Positions 1 to 9,566 of a stretch of DNA of 21,743 nt are shown here, in pieces (the first letter of the stretch is position 1; each line of letters starts with the position of its first letter). The notes below the pieces were generated by a model. That model worked only from the letters and a program-made list of their open reading frames with translations. It had not been told where the DNA came from and did no database searches. Source of the DNA: Geosiphon pyriformis (taxonomy: Eukaryota > Glomeromycota > Glomeromycetes > Archaeosporales > Geosiphonaceae); assembly GCA_016748015.1 (NCBI GenBank), contig JAAOMT010000657.1, positions 609,227-630,969 of the forward strand, in the 5' to 3' direction. The position numbers and the translations under genes are program-made.

Positions 1-10
1 AGTTTCGTCC

Positions 11-112
11 TGTTTATGTAAGTGAGTTAGTGGACACCAGTATTTTCATACTGGTTATTGGTGTTTATGTTCATGAGTTGGTGGACGCCAGTAATTTGTC
101 ATCAGTAGCCGA
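11..112. repeat. Two-copy direct repeat, 51-bp period
   Basis: Two imperfect copies lie head to tail: one starts at 11 (TGTTTATGTAAGTGAGTTAG), the other at 62 (TGTTTATGTTCATGAGTTGG). Both continue into a GTGGAC[A/G]CCAGTA block. The first copy contains a hairpin (see separate entry) that the second has lost. No gene is visible here. It may be the edge of a dispersed repeat running off the left end of the window. Confidence 0.6.
36..55. repeat. Perfect 8-bp stem hairpin, 4-base loop
   Basis: ACCAGTAT (36-43) and ATACTGGT (48-55) are perfect inverted repeats around the loop TTTC. No U-tract follows that would suggest a Pol III terminator, and no function can be assigned. Confidence 0.6.
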
Positions 113-1162
113 TAGTGGGTTCGCCCTAAATAAGCAAAAGACAAGAGTAAATCACATTAAACATAACAATATTACCTTTCTCCTTGATAGTATTAGTCCT
201 ATATAGGATAAAATTTGCTTGAATGGCAAAGAACACCTCTTTATATATTAAATTGCTTCTAATTTGTTGATTTTGACATTAGATCGTTTATTAAAAATTA
301 CGCGTTTGTATTTCACACGAATAAATGAATACATGAATACAAGGGTGGGAGTAACTAGACTTTTTTACTATGTCATCATTAAACGTGTTTTCATCTTTCG
401 AAAATTTTGTTATCAGCTGAGAAATTTTTTTATTAAGCAGATCCTCATGACTCTTTTTTTGGCTCGTTTATCCTAAAATGGTTAATTCGATCAGTATGGG
501 AAATAAAATTAAACCATGAGACAAATAAGAGAACAATGTAAATGGTCAGTCATGGGCGTCCATATTTATCTCGCTGCTGAAAAAATTAAATGGTCGCGGC
601 ATAAAAAAAATGGTGTCATATTTCATAGCCGAAAAACACCTCCAAACATTAAAAGGTTTCAAATCAATTTTATATATAAATTAGATATGATAATAATAAA
701 CGATATTACTTAAGTAGAATAGATGTTTCTCCTTTCTTTCTTTAATTACAGGGTCTGATCTAATGTTTGGAAGTATCAGTGTTTCAGCGTCACGCTGGCA
801 TTTCTGTCTTTTAGTTTTTTTTGCAATACTATTATATTGTCAACATCACATTACAAATTACGTATCAGGGTGAATGCGTAAAGAGCATATGATTTTCAGC
901 CATCCTTTTAAAATCAGTTCTTGATATTTAATGATAATAATGAATTCAAAAACGGGCTTCCATAGAATTCATAAGATCTTGACAAAAAATCATTTACATA
1001 TCACGAAAACCCGAAATTAATATGCCAATGCTTAGATTTACACAAGACCATTTTTATTTAAAATCAAAATAGATTTTCGGAATTAACGTCAAGACATATC
1101 ATAAGAAATATTTAATATCAAAAAATCCAACAAAAAGAAATGAAGTTTCATATTTATCTGCT
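113..1162. other. Non-coding AT-rich DNA, no gene seen
   Basis: Stop codons are frequent in all frames. The two short ORFs here (264-476 and 516-713, plus strand) are rich in F, I, K, N and R and show no domain, so I read them as chance ORFs. Base composition is milder than to the right of 2200, with occasional CpG, and looks like ordinary intergenic DNA. Confidence 0.55.
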
Positions 1163-1173
1163 ATGCAAAGAAC

Positions 1174-1210
<37 letters not shown>

Positions 1211-1396
1211 CATAGTGATGAGGATGAATCTCATGTAATATGGGACACGATCAGCAATTTGGTTACCATATTTACATGCCTGTTTGTTGATGGAAACCAA
1301 GTTCTCATGAGAGATCTATCTCTTTTAGGAGCAAAGCGGCCAAAATTAATTAGACAATGGTTTGCTTGTTTTTTAGCATGTTGTGGTAAAAATTAA
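1163..1396 (+). CDS. Doubtful small ORF with poly-Asn tract (77 aa)
   Basis: This ORF starts at ATG 1163 and ends at TAA 1394-1396. After MQRTY it has 11 consecutive Asn encoded by AAT, then an acidic HSDEDES patch, then a mixed segment with hydrophobic and aromatic residues and a Cys-containing end (FACFLACCGKN). The second half is more protein-like than the chance ORFs around it, so it could be an exon of an intron-containing gene. However, I recognise no domain, and no partner exon or splice signals stand out. It may equally be an ORF opened by the AAT microsatellite. No function is assigned. Confidence 0.2.
1178..1210. repeat. AAT trinucleotide microsatellite (11 units)
   Basis: Eleven uninterrupted AAT units lie in frame inside the 1163-1396 ORF, where they read as poly-Asn. 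Copy number is likely to vary between isolates by slippage. Confidence 0.9.
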
Positions 1397-1931
1397 TTAA
1401 GATAAAAATGAGAAGATGCAAATTTTTTGATAGAGAGTATGTTTTTTCTTGAGTTTGTAAAATATTAAAGAGTCTAGTCTCTTTTCATAAGTTTTTCTCA
1501 CTCTTTTGATCCAATTTTCGATACCAAAACTCAAGATATTGTTGACTGTATTGATATTTTCCCCACTTGCAAATTGGTTCATCTGATCGAAAAAAGTTGC
1601 AATTTATTTTGAAAACGAGCAATAGCAAACATCAAAAAGTTGCCAGATCAAAGTGAAATGGAAAATAAAAATCATGATAGAGCTTCAATTGAAAAAGATA
1701 AGACAAATGAAAGGATTTTGAGAAAATTTAAATTGAGACATTTCTGATGCTTTTTAATTTATTCACAATAATAAAAATTAGATTGGATCAATGAAAAAAA
1801 AACAGAAATATCAAGTGACTATTTTTAGTAAAGGCGACAACAATAAGAGATTTGTGATATTTCTTCAGTGACAAAGGGAGAATTTCGGACAACAAAAATG
1901 GCTAATGACGCATACATTCTCTCAAAGAAAA
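1397..1931. other. Non-coding AT-rich DNA, no gene seen
   Basis: A 61-codon minus-strand ORF at 1397-1582 has no recognisable motif and biased composition, and I do not support it as a gene. Nothing else coding or structured is visible. Confidence 0.5.
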
Positions 1932-2150
1932 ATAATAAAGATCCCTTCTTTTATCACTTCTCTTCCTTTATCACTTCCTTTTCTTTATCGCTTCCCTTTC
2001 TTTATCGCTTCCCTTCTTTTATCGCTTCGCTTCTCTTCCTTCATTCCTTCTTTTTCTTCGTCCTTTCTTTCTTTTTTTTCCTTTCTTTTTTTTCCTTTTT
2101 TTTGTCCTCTCTTCCTTTTCTTTCTCTCTCTCTCTCTTCGTTTCTATCCA
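1932..2150 (+). repeat. Long polypyrimidine tract with internal repeats
   Basis: About 220 bases are almost purely C and T on the plus strand. The left half is built from variants of a TTTATCGCTTCCCTTTC-like unit of roughly 17-18 bp, and the right half is simpler T-rich with a short CT run. Overlapping plus-strand ORFs at 1868-2176 and 1905-2213 are only F/S/L translations of this tract, not genes. Such homopyrimidine mirror-like DNA can form triplex structure; that is inference only. Confidence 0.8.
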
Positions 2151-2212
2151 ACTTTTTTAAAGGTGAATCTCACTGAGAATTGTACTTGTCAAAAATTAAA
2201 ATTAAAGAATTA

Positions 2213-4440
2213 AAGAACTAAGAATCAAAAAAATTAAATAATTCTGTTTTTTCAAATAATCTCGAGTACAAACTTTATGATGTTACAATACTCATAATTT
2301 TTTTTGTAAATGACTTATTTGCAACAAAAGTCATTGAAACCTTGAAAGCAATAAAGGTAATTATGAAAAGTATTTATTGTTGTTTTATTTATGTAATTTT
2401 ATTTTAGTTTATTGTTAGATTACAAGTTTTTATTAATAAATAAAATCTTTGAAATTTTTTTAAAATTCAAAGTCGTTTGATAATTTAAGAGATATAATTA
2501 TGTGACTATTAACTATTATATTAATTAGAATCGATTAAAATGTTATTTATTTCTTAAAACAAAAAAAATAATTACTTATTATCGAAATTATTAACACATT
2601 ATTATAATTTTGACGAATCATTCACCACCATTTTGAGTTTCTTTTTTTAATGAATCATCCCCCATTTTTTCCTTGCTTTAAATCTTTTATACCAAAAACA
2701 GATTATCTGGAAAAATTTCTCTAAATTTCCAATTATATTGAAAAAATTGTTTTTTAATATTTGCTAATAAACAAAAATTACCAAGAAAATTTAAAAATTT
2801 AATTAAATTCAACCTTTATCTTGTCAATTGTTTAAAAATTTTGCAATTCTAACATAATTTGCATTTAGAATTTTTTATTGGTTTTTGAGATTATTCATTA
2901 AACTTGTTTTTTTTGGTGCAATTAAGTTTGGTATTACATGTATTACACATTATTGATTACATCTTAGAATTGTATAATTTTATTGGCAAAATAATGATAA
3001 TTTTCATATTAAATAATATATCTTGACTCGCATGCTTTATTGTTTCTTTTTTTTGAGTTTTTTGAGGATATTATAAATTGTAAAAAAGTGTATATTTGTT
3101 TTATTCTGTATTTCTTTTATCTTTTATATTTTTTGCTTTTAAAAATGTAATATGACTTGTTATTACATTTTTTGCTTTGAAGTCAGTATTTTAAAGACAA
3201 GTTATAAAAAAAACTATTAATTAATACATAAAAAAATGTTTTTAGAACTTAGTCACTTACTTAATATTCTGTTTTCATTTTTACTATTACAAAACTTACA
3301 AAAATGATTAAACCAAATGTAATCTTAGTAAATTTGTTTTTAATAACCAAAATTTAAATAGTTTTATAAATAAACTTAGCAGATTAAATTTATTTTTAGC
3401 TTTTTTTAATTTAACTTAGTTTGTGTTTTAACTAATTTGGATAATTAATTATATATAAAAAATATATGATTTATATATTAATTTAGACTTAATTTAAAAT
3501 ATATTGTATTAGATAGTAATTAAATTATATTTTATTAAAATATAATAATAAAAAACATTAAAAATATTAATATTTTACTTTGTAATCTTAGTTTATTATT
3601 AGTATTTGTTAATTAATTTGCACAAAAATATTATAAAAGTTTATATAAAAAATATTTAAACCAAATTTTATTATTATTATTATTAAACTTTTAACAAGTA
3701 TAATTCAATTACTATCTAATATATATAAACAAATTAAGAATTTACAGCTAAATATAACTTATATTTTTATTAATATAATCAAGTATTCAAGCTAGTCATA
3801 ATTATATTATTTATTTATAACTATACTAATTTTACTACTTAAATTAAAGAAAAATATGTATTAATTATATAAATCAAAACTAATAATCATAATTTTATTA
3901 ATACTTAATAACTAAATTATATTGTTTTAATAAATATTCTGTTAACTTATATAAATTATATAGAATAAATAAATTATTAATAAATAAAATTGAAAATTTG
4001 TCTTTTTTTAATCTAACAACTATTATAAATATTAAATTTGCACAAACCAAACTTTAAAACACAAATATTAATAACAGCTTAACTATTTTAATAAATAATA
4101 ATTATATTAAAAAAAAAATATACTTAAAAATTAAAACAATAATTTACAGTTTAACAAATATTAATAACATTAATTCAGAAATTTAAATACCAATATTCAA
4201 TTTTAAATTCTTAAAATATGCAGCAGTTTTATTAATAATACTACAAGATTTTAATCTTTTTAATGAATTATTTATAAAAACATTAATAATTAACAATTAT
4301 ATTTTGACTAAATTTTCTTTAATTATTAATATATTATTAAAATTTAATATATTTTAACAAGTAATATTATAATTAGAAAAAAAAGTAGTCATAAGCAAAT
4401 TTATTTCGAAAAATTAAGTAATAATAACAAATTAATAGAA
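2213..4440. other. Extremely AT-rich gene-free block, probably decayed repeats
   Basis: No ORF of useful length survives. The line at 3541-3600, for example, has 5 G or C in 60. Through about 3300-4440 the few remaining G/C bases on the plus strand are mostly C (3661-3720 has seven C and one G). The next copy to the right (5289-6650) instead keeps more G than C. This skew would fit a decayed retroelement with its coding strand on plus, opposite to the 4441-6650 copy. I could not align it to a better preserved copy in this window, so its origin is inferred only from composition and context. Confidence 0.5.
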
Positions 4441-5288
4441 TATTATTATGTATAAAAGATTTTAAGTATTGGTTTTAATAATTAAAATTCATAATTTGAT
4501 GTTAATTGGCTAATAATAATAAAATTCTAAATGTTTTTGTAATTTAAAGGTTTTAGTCTTAAGTTTTTTGTATAATAAACAAAAATTCAATTTGTATTGT
4601 TTTTCTGAATTTTTTTTTAATATAAAAACTGGTTTGATTTAATAATTATATTTTTTTGATAAGCTATTCTTGATATCAATAATTTCAATACTTAATTTTT
4701 TAATTAATTAATATATACAAAACACAATAAATAACAGAAAATAAATAAAAACAATAAAAAAAAGAAAAAATTAATATTTTATTAATAGTTATAATCAAAA
4801 ACTATTATTCTAATATAATTAAATATTAGAATTTATCAATATAAGTGCTAATAAATAAGAGTAATAAGTATTTAATCAAATAATTATAATTACATATAGA
4901 ATAAAGTATATAATATATTTATTAAAATAAATAGGATGCTATTTTAAGCTATAAAAAACTAATTTTTGAAATAGAATAATGTATGAAATTTTAAATTAAA
5001 AATTTTTGTTTCTAATTACTCATTTGTTTTTTTTTCTTATTTTTAATTTTATTAATATATATATAATTCTTATTATATAAGATTTTTGAAAATTTTCAAT
5101 TTTTTCTATATGTTTTTTTGAAATTTAAGAATTCTGCAATTTTTGTTAAAAAAATTACTATAATTTTGAAATCTTGTAATTTCTGAAATTTTGCAATTTT
5201 GGAATTTTAAAATTTTTTTTTTACTATGTATATTTTTTATTGGCTATTTTTATTTAATTATTATTATTTTTATTTTGTATAAGTAATA
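4441..5288 (-). repeat. Decayed LTR copy B (about 848 bp)
   Basis: It aligns end to end with the element A LTR. Landmarks include the GATAAGCTATTCT block (4659 area against 10956 area), the A-rich tract near 4720-4770 and the TATTGGCTA block near 5240. The inner end lies at 5288, where AAGTAATA meets a decayed polypurine/pyrimidine tract exactly as at 11594. The left end, TATTATG, is a decayed TGTTACAGG-type terminus and is placed to within a few bases. Confidence 0.75.
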
Positions 5289-6650
5289 TTATTTTCTTTT
5301 TTTAATATTAAATTCTATTAAAATTTTCAAAATTTTATAATATTACTTTATTACTTTCTTTTTTAAAATTGTATTTGTGATTTTGGTCTCCAATCTTTCA
5401 AATTAAGCATTAATAATTTTTTTTAATTGGTTAATAGTTATTATGTTTATTGTTAAATATAATAATATTTTTAAATAATATTAAAATTTTGTTTGTTATT
5501 AGTAAATTGCTTTAATATATATAAATAAATTATTCTTTCTCTTAAATTGTTTTATTTGTTGTAATATAATTAAATTAAATATTTATTTGGTTTTATCTAT
5601 GTACAAATTTTAAATATTTAACTTTTATCTTATATAATAGTAATAAAAATTTTTAAAAAATTGTTGTGTTTATTAACTTCAATTTTCGAGAGTTAATTTT
5701 TTATATAATAATATTATTATTGATGTTTTAAATATTGTTTTTACTTTTTTTATTATTTTGTTTATTATGTTTTTTAATATATAGTATATAGAATATTGCA
5801 TATTGTTTTAAATTTTTTGTTTTTTTCTGTGTTTTTGTATTGAATTATTTGTTTGTTAATTATAATTTTCATATTTGATTTTTGATGTTTGATTAATTAA
5901 AATAGTTGTTGTACCATAGAATAAATATTTTCTGTAATTTCTATTTTTTTTAATTTTTATGTGTATTCATTAATTGTTTTTTTTTTAGAAATTAAATAAA
6001 TTATATATAATAGTAGATTGTAAATAAGATTACAATTATTATAGTATTTGAAGTTACTAAAAATTAAATAATATTTACAAATTTTAGTATTAAGTTGTCT
6101 TAGTTTTTATTTCTGTTCTTTTTTAATAAGTGTTAAGTTTTGATAATACTTATAGAATTGTTTTAATTGTTCATAATATTATTAAAAAAGATGAGATTTA
6201 AAGTGAATTAGATTTTAAAAAGTTTTAGAAAATTATTTTTGATCTTTAATATTTTATTAAATAAAGTGTTTTTAATTTTAACTGTTGTTATTTTTCAGAT
6301 CTTATTTTTATTGTGTAAATAATCATTCAAATATAAAAGAGCTTTTTTTTATACAATATTTATTGGTATTCTCTTACATACTCAATTATTAATAAAAATT
6401 ATATATTAACATAATTTGTTATATATTTATTTATAACTAAAAATGTTATTTTATATTTTTTTATCAAAAAAAGTTTTTTTACAAATTAAACAAAGTTTGT
6501 TGTTCTATTTTTTTTGTTATTTTAATCTATTAAATCTTTTTAATATATATAATTAGCAATAGTATTTAGTAATTATTGGCCAGTTTTTATTGTTACTATA
6601 GTAAACTTTCATAAAAAAAAGCTTTTTTTTACAATTAATACAAAAAAACC
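4441..6650 (-). mobile_element. Heavily decayed, internally deleted copy of the element A family
   Basis: By eye this block is colinear with element A. 4441-5288 matches LTR 10719-11594. About 5289-5948 matches 11595-12245. From about 5950 the match jumps to 16148 and continues to at least 16840 (for instance 6445-6570 with 16640-16765, and 6011-6100 with 16216-16305). Nearly all differences are C-to-T or G-to-A, and no ORF remains. The jump removes about 3.9 kb covering integrase, RNase H, RT and part of dUTPase, so this is either a deletion derivative or a later deletion. Orientation is as in element A (coding strand minus). The match fades near 6650 and no second LTR was found. Confidence 0.8.
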
Positions 6651-7588
6651 ACTTATTTTTAAGCTTTCTTGAATGTTAGTGCTGGTTTTAATAATGTTTG
6701 TTTTATATTATATAATATAAAAAAGTTTTATTATGTGTCTAAGTTTATAAAGTTTTAAAAACAAAAAAAACAAAAATCAAATTTGCTATTTTTAAGCAAA
6801 TAAAGAGCTTTATAAACAATAAAAATTATATTATTAAAAGTATTTTAAAATATTTATTTTAAAAGATAGTTTTAAATTATTTAATTATAAATAATGAATT
6901 AATTTTAATTTTTAATAATATTAAATTTAAAGTATACAATATTATAGAAAATCAAACAAAAAAAAACAATCTTGAACAATATTTCTGATTTATAACAATA
7001 TTAATACTTATTATTAGATCTTATAAATAATAATACTTTTTTTAAAATTATAAATGCCATTAAAAAGCTTTTCAATAAAAAAACTGCTAATTTGTTTAGT
7101 ATTTTTAATAAACTTTAAAAATATTGTGATAATTTAATATTGTATATGCTTTTGAATTTGTTAAATATTTGTTTAATTAGTAAATTAGTTTTTTAACTAT
7201 AAAAAAAACATAAGTGATAATAATTTTTAAATTATATGAGTGAAATAAAGTTTTAATAAATATTTATTCTATTATTTTAATTAAAACTTCTTAAAAAATT
7301 TTTTAATATATAATAAATTTAATATTTTTTATAATAATAATTTTTCTGTTTTTAAAAACATTATGATTAAATTTTCAATTTTTGTTATTAATTTTATAAT
7401 AAAAAATATCTTAAAAAGAATTATAAACTTTAATTAGTTTTATATAATATGTAAAAAACTTATAATTTTATTGAATAATATTATTTAAAAAATAATTTGC
7501 TTTAGATTAAGATATATAATAGATTTATTAAAATTTTTAATTAAATAATAACAAATTTTAAATTAACAAAAAATATTAAATACATAAT
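6651..7588. other. Extremely AT-rich block, probably more decayed retroelement
   Basis: This continues without a composition break from the decayed copy to the left. By position it would correspond to the protease/gag side of the element, most of which is missing from element A in this window, so it cannot be tested here. No ORF, RNA gene or other structure is visible. Confidence 0.4.
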
Positions 7589-7597
7589 AATTTAGAT
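7589..7597. repeat. Left target-site duplication of LINE insertion
   Basis: AATTTAGAT occurs here and again at 8212-8220, exactly bracketing the GC-normal LINE tail and its A-rich end. This is the expected result of target-primed reverse transcription. A 9-bp match in such AT-rich DNA could arise by chance, but its position at both junctions makes that unlikely. Confidence 0.75.
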
Positions 7598-8070
7598 GTG
7601 GTGAGATTTTGGTGGAGACTTCTGCCCGTTGGTCAGGTTTGGCTGGTGGTTCCCCTGCTTCTGCCGTGTTGTAGGTTTTGTCTCAATGTTCCATTGATGT
7701 TGGGCTGTACACTTTGGTGTACAAAGGGTTTGTGCTGGAGGAGTGGTACAAGGAGGCTTGCGATGTTTTTGAGGATAGAAAGGTGGCCACTGTTCGGATT
7801 GTTGATTATGTTAAATTTGTTGTTGGATTACATTGTGCTAAAGTATGGTTGACTAGAGCCAGCCACCGGGTGGTAATGGAGAAGGCTGGTCTGGTCTGTG
7901 ACATTGGTGTTGTTTCTGGGCTCCCTTGTGGTGTGTCTTTGGTTTTGTCTGACAGTGTTGTGAGATTGCTTGGTTTGGCCAATTTCTTTGCTGTTAGCTT
8001 TGGTTGTCGGAAGCCTTATTGTTTTTTTTCTGGTCTGGGTGGCAGTGTGCGGGTAGTTATAGATGTATAG
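7598..8070 (+). pseudogene. LINE ORF2 C-terminal fragment, frameshifted
   Basis: The final frame runs to TAG at 8068-8070 and reads through EEWYKEACDVFEDRKVATVR, WLTRASHRVVMEKAGLV, VSGLPCGVSLVLSDSVVRLLG and ends in VRVVIDV. From memory this is the C-terminal tail of a LINE protein abundant in Rhizophagus-type genomes, downstream of the reverse transcriptase. The first part (7598 to about 7680, WWRLLPVGQVWLVVPLLL and CCRFCLNVP) lies in another frame, so a frameshift sits near 7680-7700. No RT motifs are present because the 5' part was never copied. It cannot encode a working protein. Confidence 0.65.
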
Positions 8071-8211
8071 TGTTGCCTTGTCTGGCCTGAGTGGCTAGCC
8101 ACATGTAGAAAGTGCGTGAGTTGCATTTAGTTTGAGCCTCTTAGTTTGGTTTTATGTACTAGATAGCAATTGGGCTACACTCGTTAAATGCATTAATAAA
8201 AAAAAATAAAA
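8071..8211 (+). other. LINE 3' UTR and A-rich tail
   Basis: Between the stop codon and 8200 is moderately GC-rich sequence ending in CGTTAAATGCATTAATAAA, followed by A-runs broken by single Ts up to 8211. There is an AATAAA hexamer close to the A tail. I take this as the transcript end that primed the insertion. Confidence 0.6.
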
Positions 8212-8220
8212 AATTTAGAT
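8212..8220. repeat. Right target-site duplication of LINE insertion
   Basis: AATTTAGAT, identical to 7589-7597, follows the A-rich tail directly. Confidence 0.75.
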
Positions 8221-8707
8221 CAAAGTAAAATTTTTTTTTATTTCTATAGAAAATCTTTTATGATTTTTATTTATATAATGTAAAAAGACAAAAAAATTTA
8301 TATAAATACAGAATTAATATTATATTTGTTATTAAATTTAAAAAAATTAAGAGTTATACTGATTTGTTATTTTTTTTTGCTGCTAATATTTTTGTTAATA
8401 ATACAATTTAAATAAAGAGTAATTAAATTATTATATAATATATTTTAGATATAAAATGTAAATTTTTTAAAATTAATAATATCTTAATTAATAATAATAA
8501 AACTGTGATAATTTTTATTAATTATTAAATAAAAATATAATGTTTGTTTATTAGTAATTTACTGATTTTAATTACAAAAAGGAAAAAATTTTATAAATAT
8601 AGTGTTAAAAAAAATTATTATAAATAAATAATTTCTGTATTTAGTATTAATTATATTGTAACTAATAATTAATTACAAAATACAATTTAATTTTATTTTC
8701 AAAACAT
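8221..8707. other. Extremely AT-rich DNA, no feature seen
   Basis: Together with 6651-7588 this would have been one block before the LINE inserted. The sequence just left of 8707 does not resemble the polypurine tract next to the element A LTR, so it is more likely host flank or another repeat than the inside of the LTR element that starts at 8708. Confidence 0.4.
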
Positions 8708-9123
8708 TGTTACTTATAGAAATTAAAAATTATAATAAGTAAATAAAATAGCCAATCAGAAATAAGCATAATAAAAAGAAAAATTCTAGGATTTCTTTTA
8801 AAGAATTTTAGAATTCCAGAATTTTTTTTAAAAAAATTAAAGAATTTTAAGAAATCTCATATAACATAAATTATATATATATAGCAAGAGTGTTAAAAAC
8901 AAAAAAAAATTTCAATAAAGTTCAAATTAGTTCAAAACAATATTACTATTTTTTTCAAATAATAGTTTTTTATAACTTAAAATAGAATTATACTTATATT
9001 AATAAAACATTTATTATTATTCAAATTTATATTAATCTATTTTACAATATCAACACTTCATGTTAATAAAATTTAATACTTAATTACACTAAACCAATAG
9101 TTTTTAATTATAACTATTAACAG
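8708..9123 (+). repeat. Decayed inverted LTR copy D, partial
   Basis: It begins TGTTACTTATAG and aligns with the reverse complement of 11594 down to about 11155. Clear landmarks are GCCAATCAGAAATAAGC (near 8750), TTCTAGGATTTCTTTTAA (near 8784) and ATCAACACTTCATGTTAATA (near 9049). Differences from element A are mostly C-to-T and G-to-A. It is in the opposite orientation to the other LTR copies and stops abruptly at 9123, where direct LTR copy C begins. Confidence 0.75.
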
Positions 9124-9566
9124 TATTACAAGTAATTATTTAGGATATTAAAACAAATAACAAATTCATAACTTAATGCTTAATAACTGGAAATATTAGT
9201 AATTTCTAAAGATTTTGAAATCTAAAGATTTTAGTTGAGTTTTTTATATAATAGACAGAGAGTTAATTGATAGTTTTTTTTGTGAATTTTTTTTTTAGTA
9301 TGATAATCAATTTATTCTAACAGTTATGTTTTTCTGGTAAGCTATTTTTAAGTTTTTTACTCTTGTTTTTAGGTTTTTTATTGGGCTATTTTTGATATCA
9401 AATATTCAATGTTTAATTCCTTTAATCAATTAGTAAACAAAAAAAAATAAAAAATAAAAAAAATAAAAAAAGAAAATAAAAAATTAGTATTTTATTAATA
9501 ATTATAATTAAAAGCTATTAGTCTAATATAGTTAAATATTGAATTCTATTAACATAAAATATTGAA
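9124..9566 (-). repeat. Decayed direct LTR copy C, truncated
   Basis: It starts with TATTACAAGTAATTATTTAGG, a decayed form of the TGTTACAGGTGACAATTTCTGG start of the element A LTR, and follows 10719-11220 colinearly. The best part is 9481-9540 against 11142-11201. It breaks off near 9566, about halfway through the LTR, where LINE sequence takes over. It is inserted into, or fused to, inverted LTR copy D at 9123/9124. AACAG immediately precedes it and could be one half of a 5-bp duplication whose partner is lost. Confidence 0.75.

Larger units (their letters stand above)
7598..8211 (+). mobile_element. 5'-truncated LINE insertion (3' end of ORF2, UTR, A-tail)
   Basis: About 610 bp of normal GC content stands out sharply from the flanking decayed DNA. 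It holds the last part of a LINE second ORF (to 8070), a short 3' UTR of about 125 bases, and an A-rich tail ending at 8211. It is flanked by the 9-bp duplication at 7589-7597 and 8212-8220. The 5' end is cut off, as is usual for LINE copies. It carries none of the heavy transition damage of its surroundings, so it arrived after they decayed. Confidence 0.8.

Noticed and set aside
264-713. Two short plus-strand ORFs
   Set aside because: Composition is that of random AT-rich DNA, with no motifs and no conserved features visible.
1868-2213. Two overlapping ORFs rich in Phe, Ser and Leu
   Set aside because: They are translations of the pyrimidine tract in two frames and show no protein-like sequence.
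2213-7588. Mitochondrial or other organellar DNA, suggested by the very high AT content
   Set aside because: No organellar gene, tRNA or rRNA is visible, and much of the block aligns to a nuclear-type LTR retrotransposon.
4441-9123. A DNA transposon with long terminal inverted repeats, suggested by 4441-5288 and inverted 8708-9123
   Set aside because: Both are copies of the LTR of a retrotransposon present nearby (10719-11594). Copy B continues into retroelement internal sequence, and D is cut by copy C. No transposase is seen.
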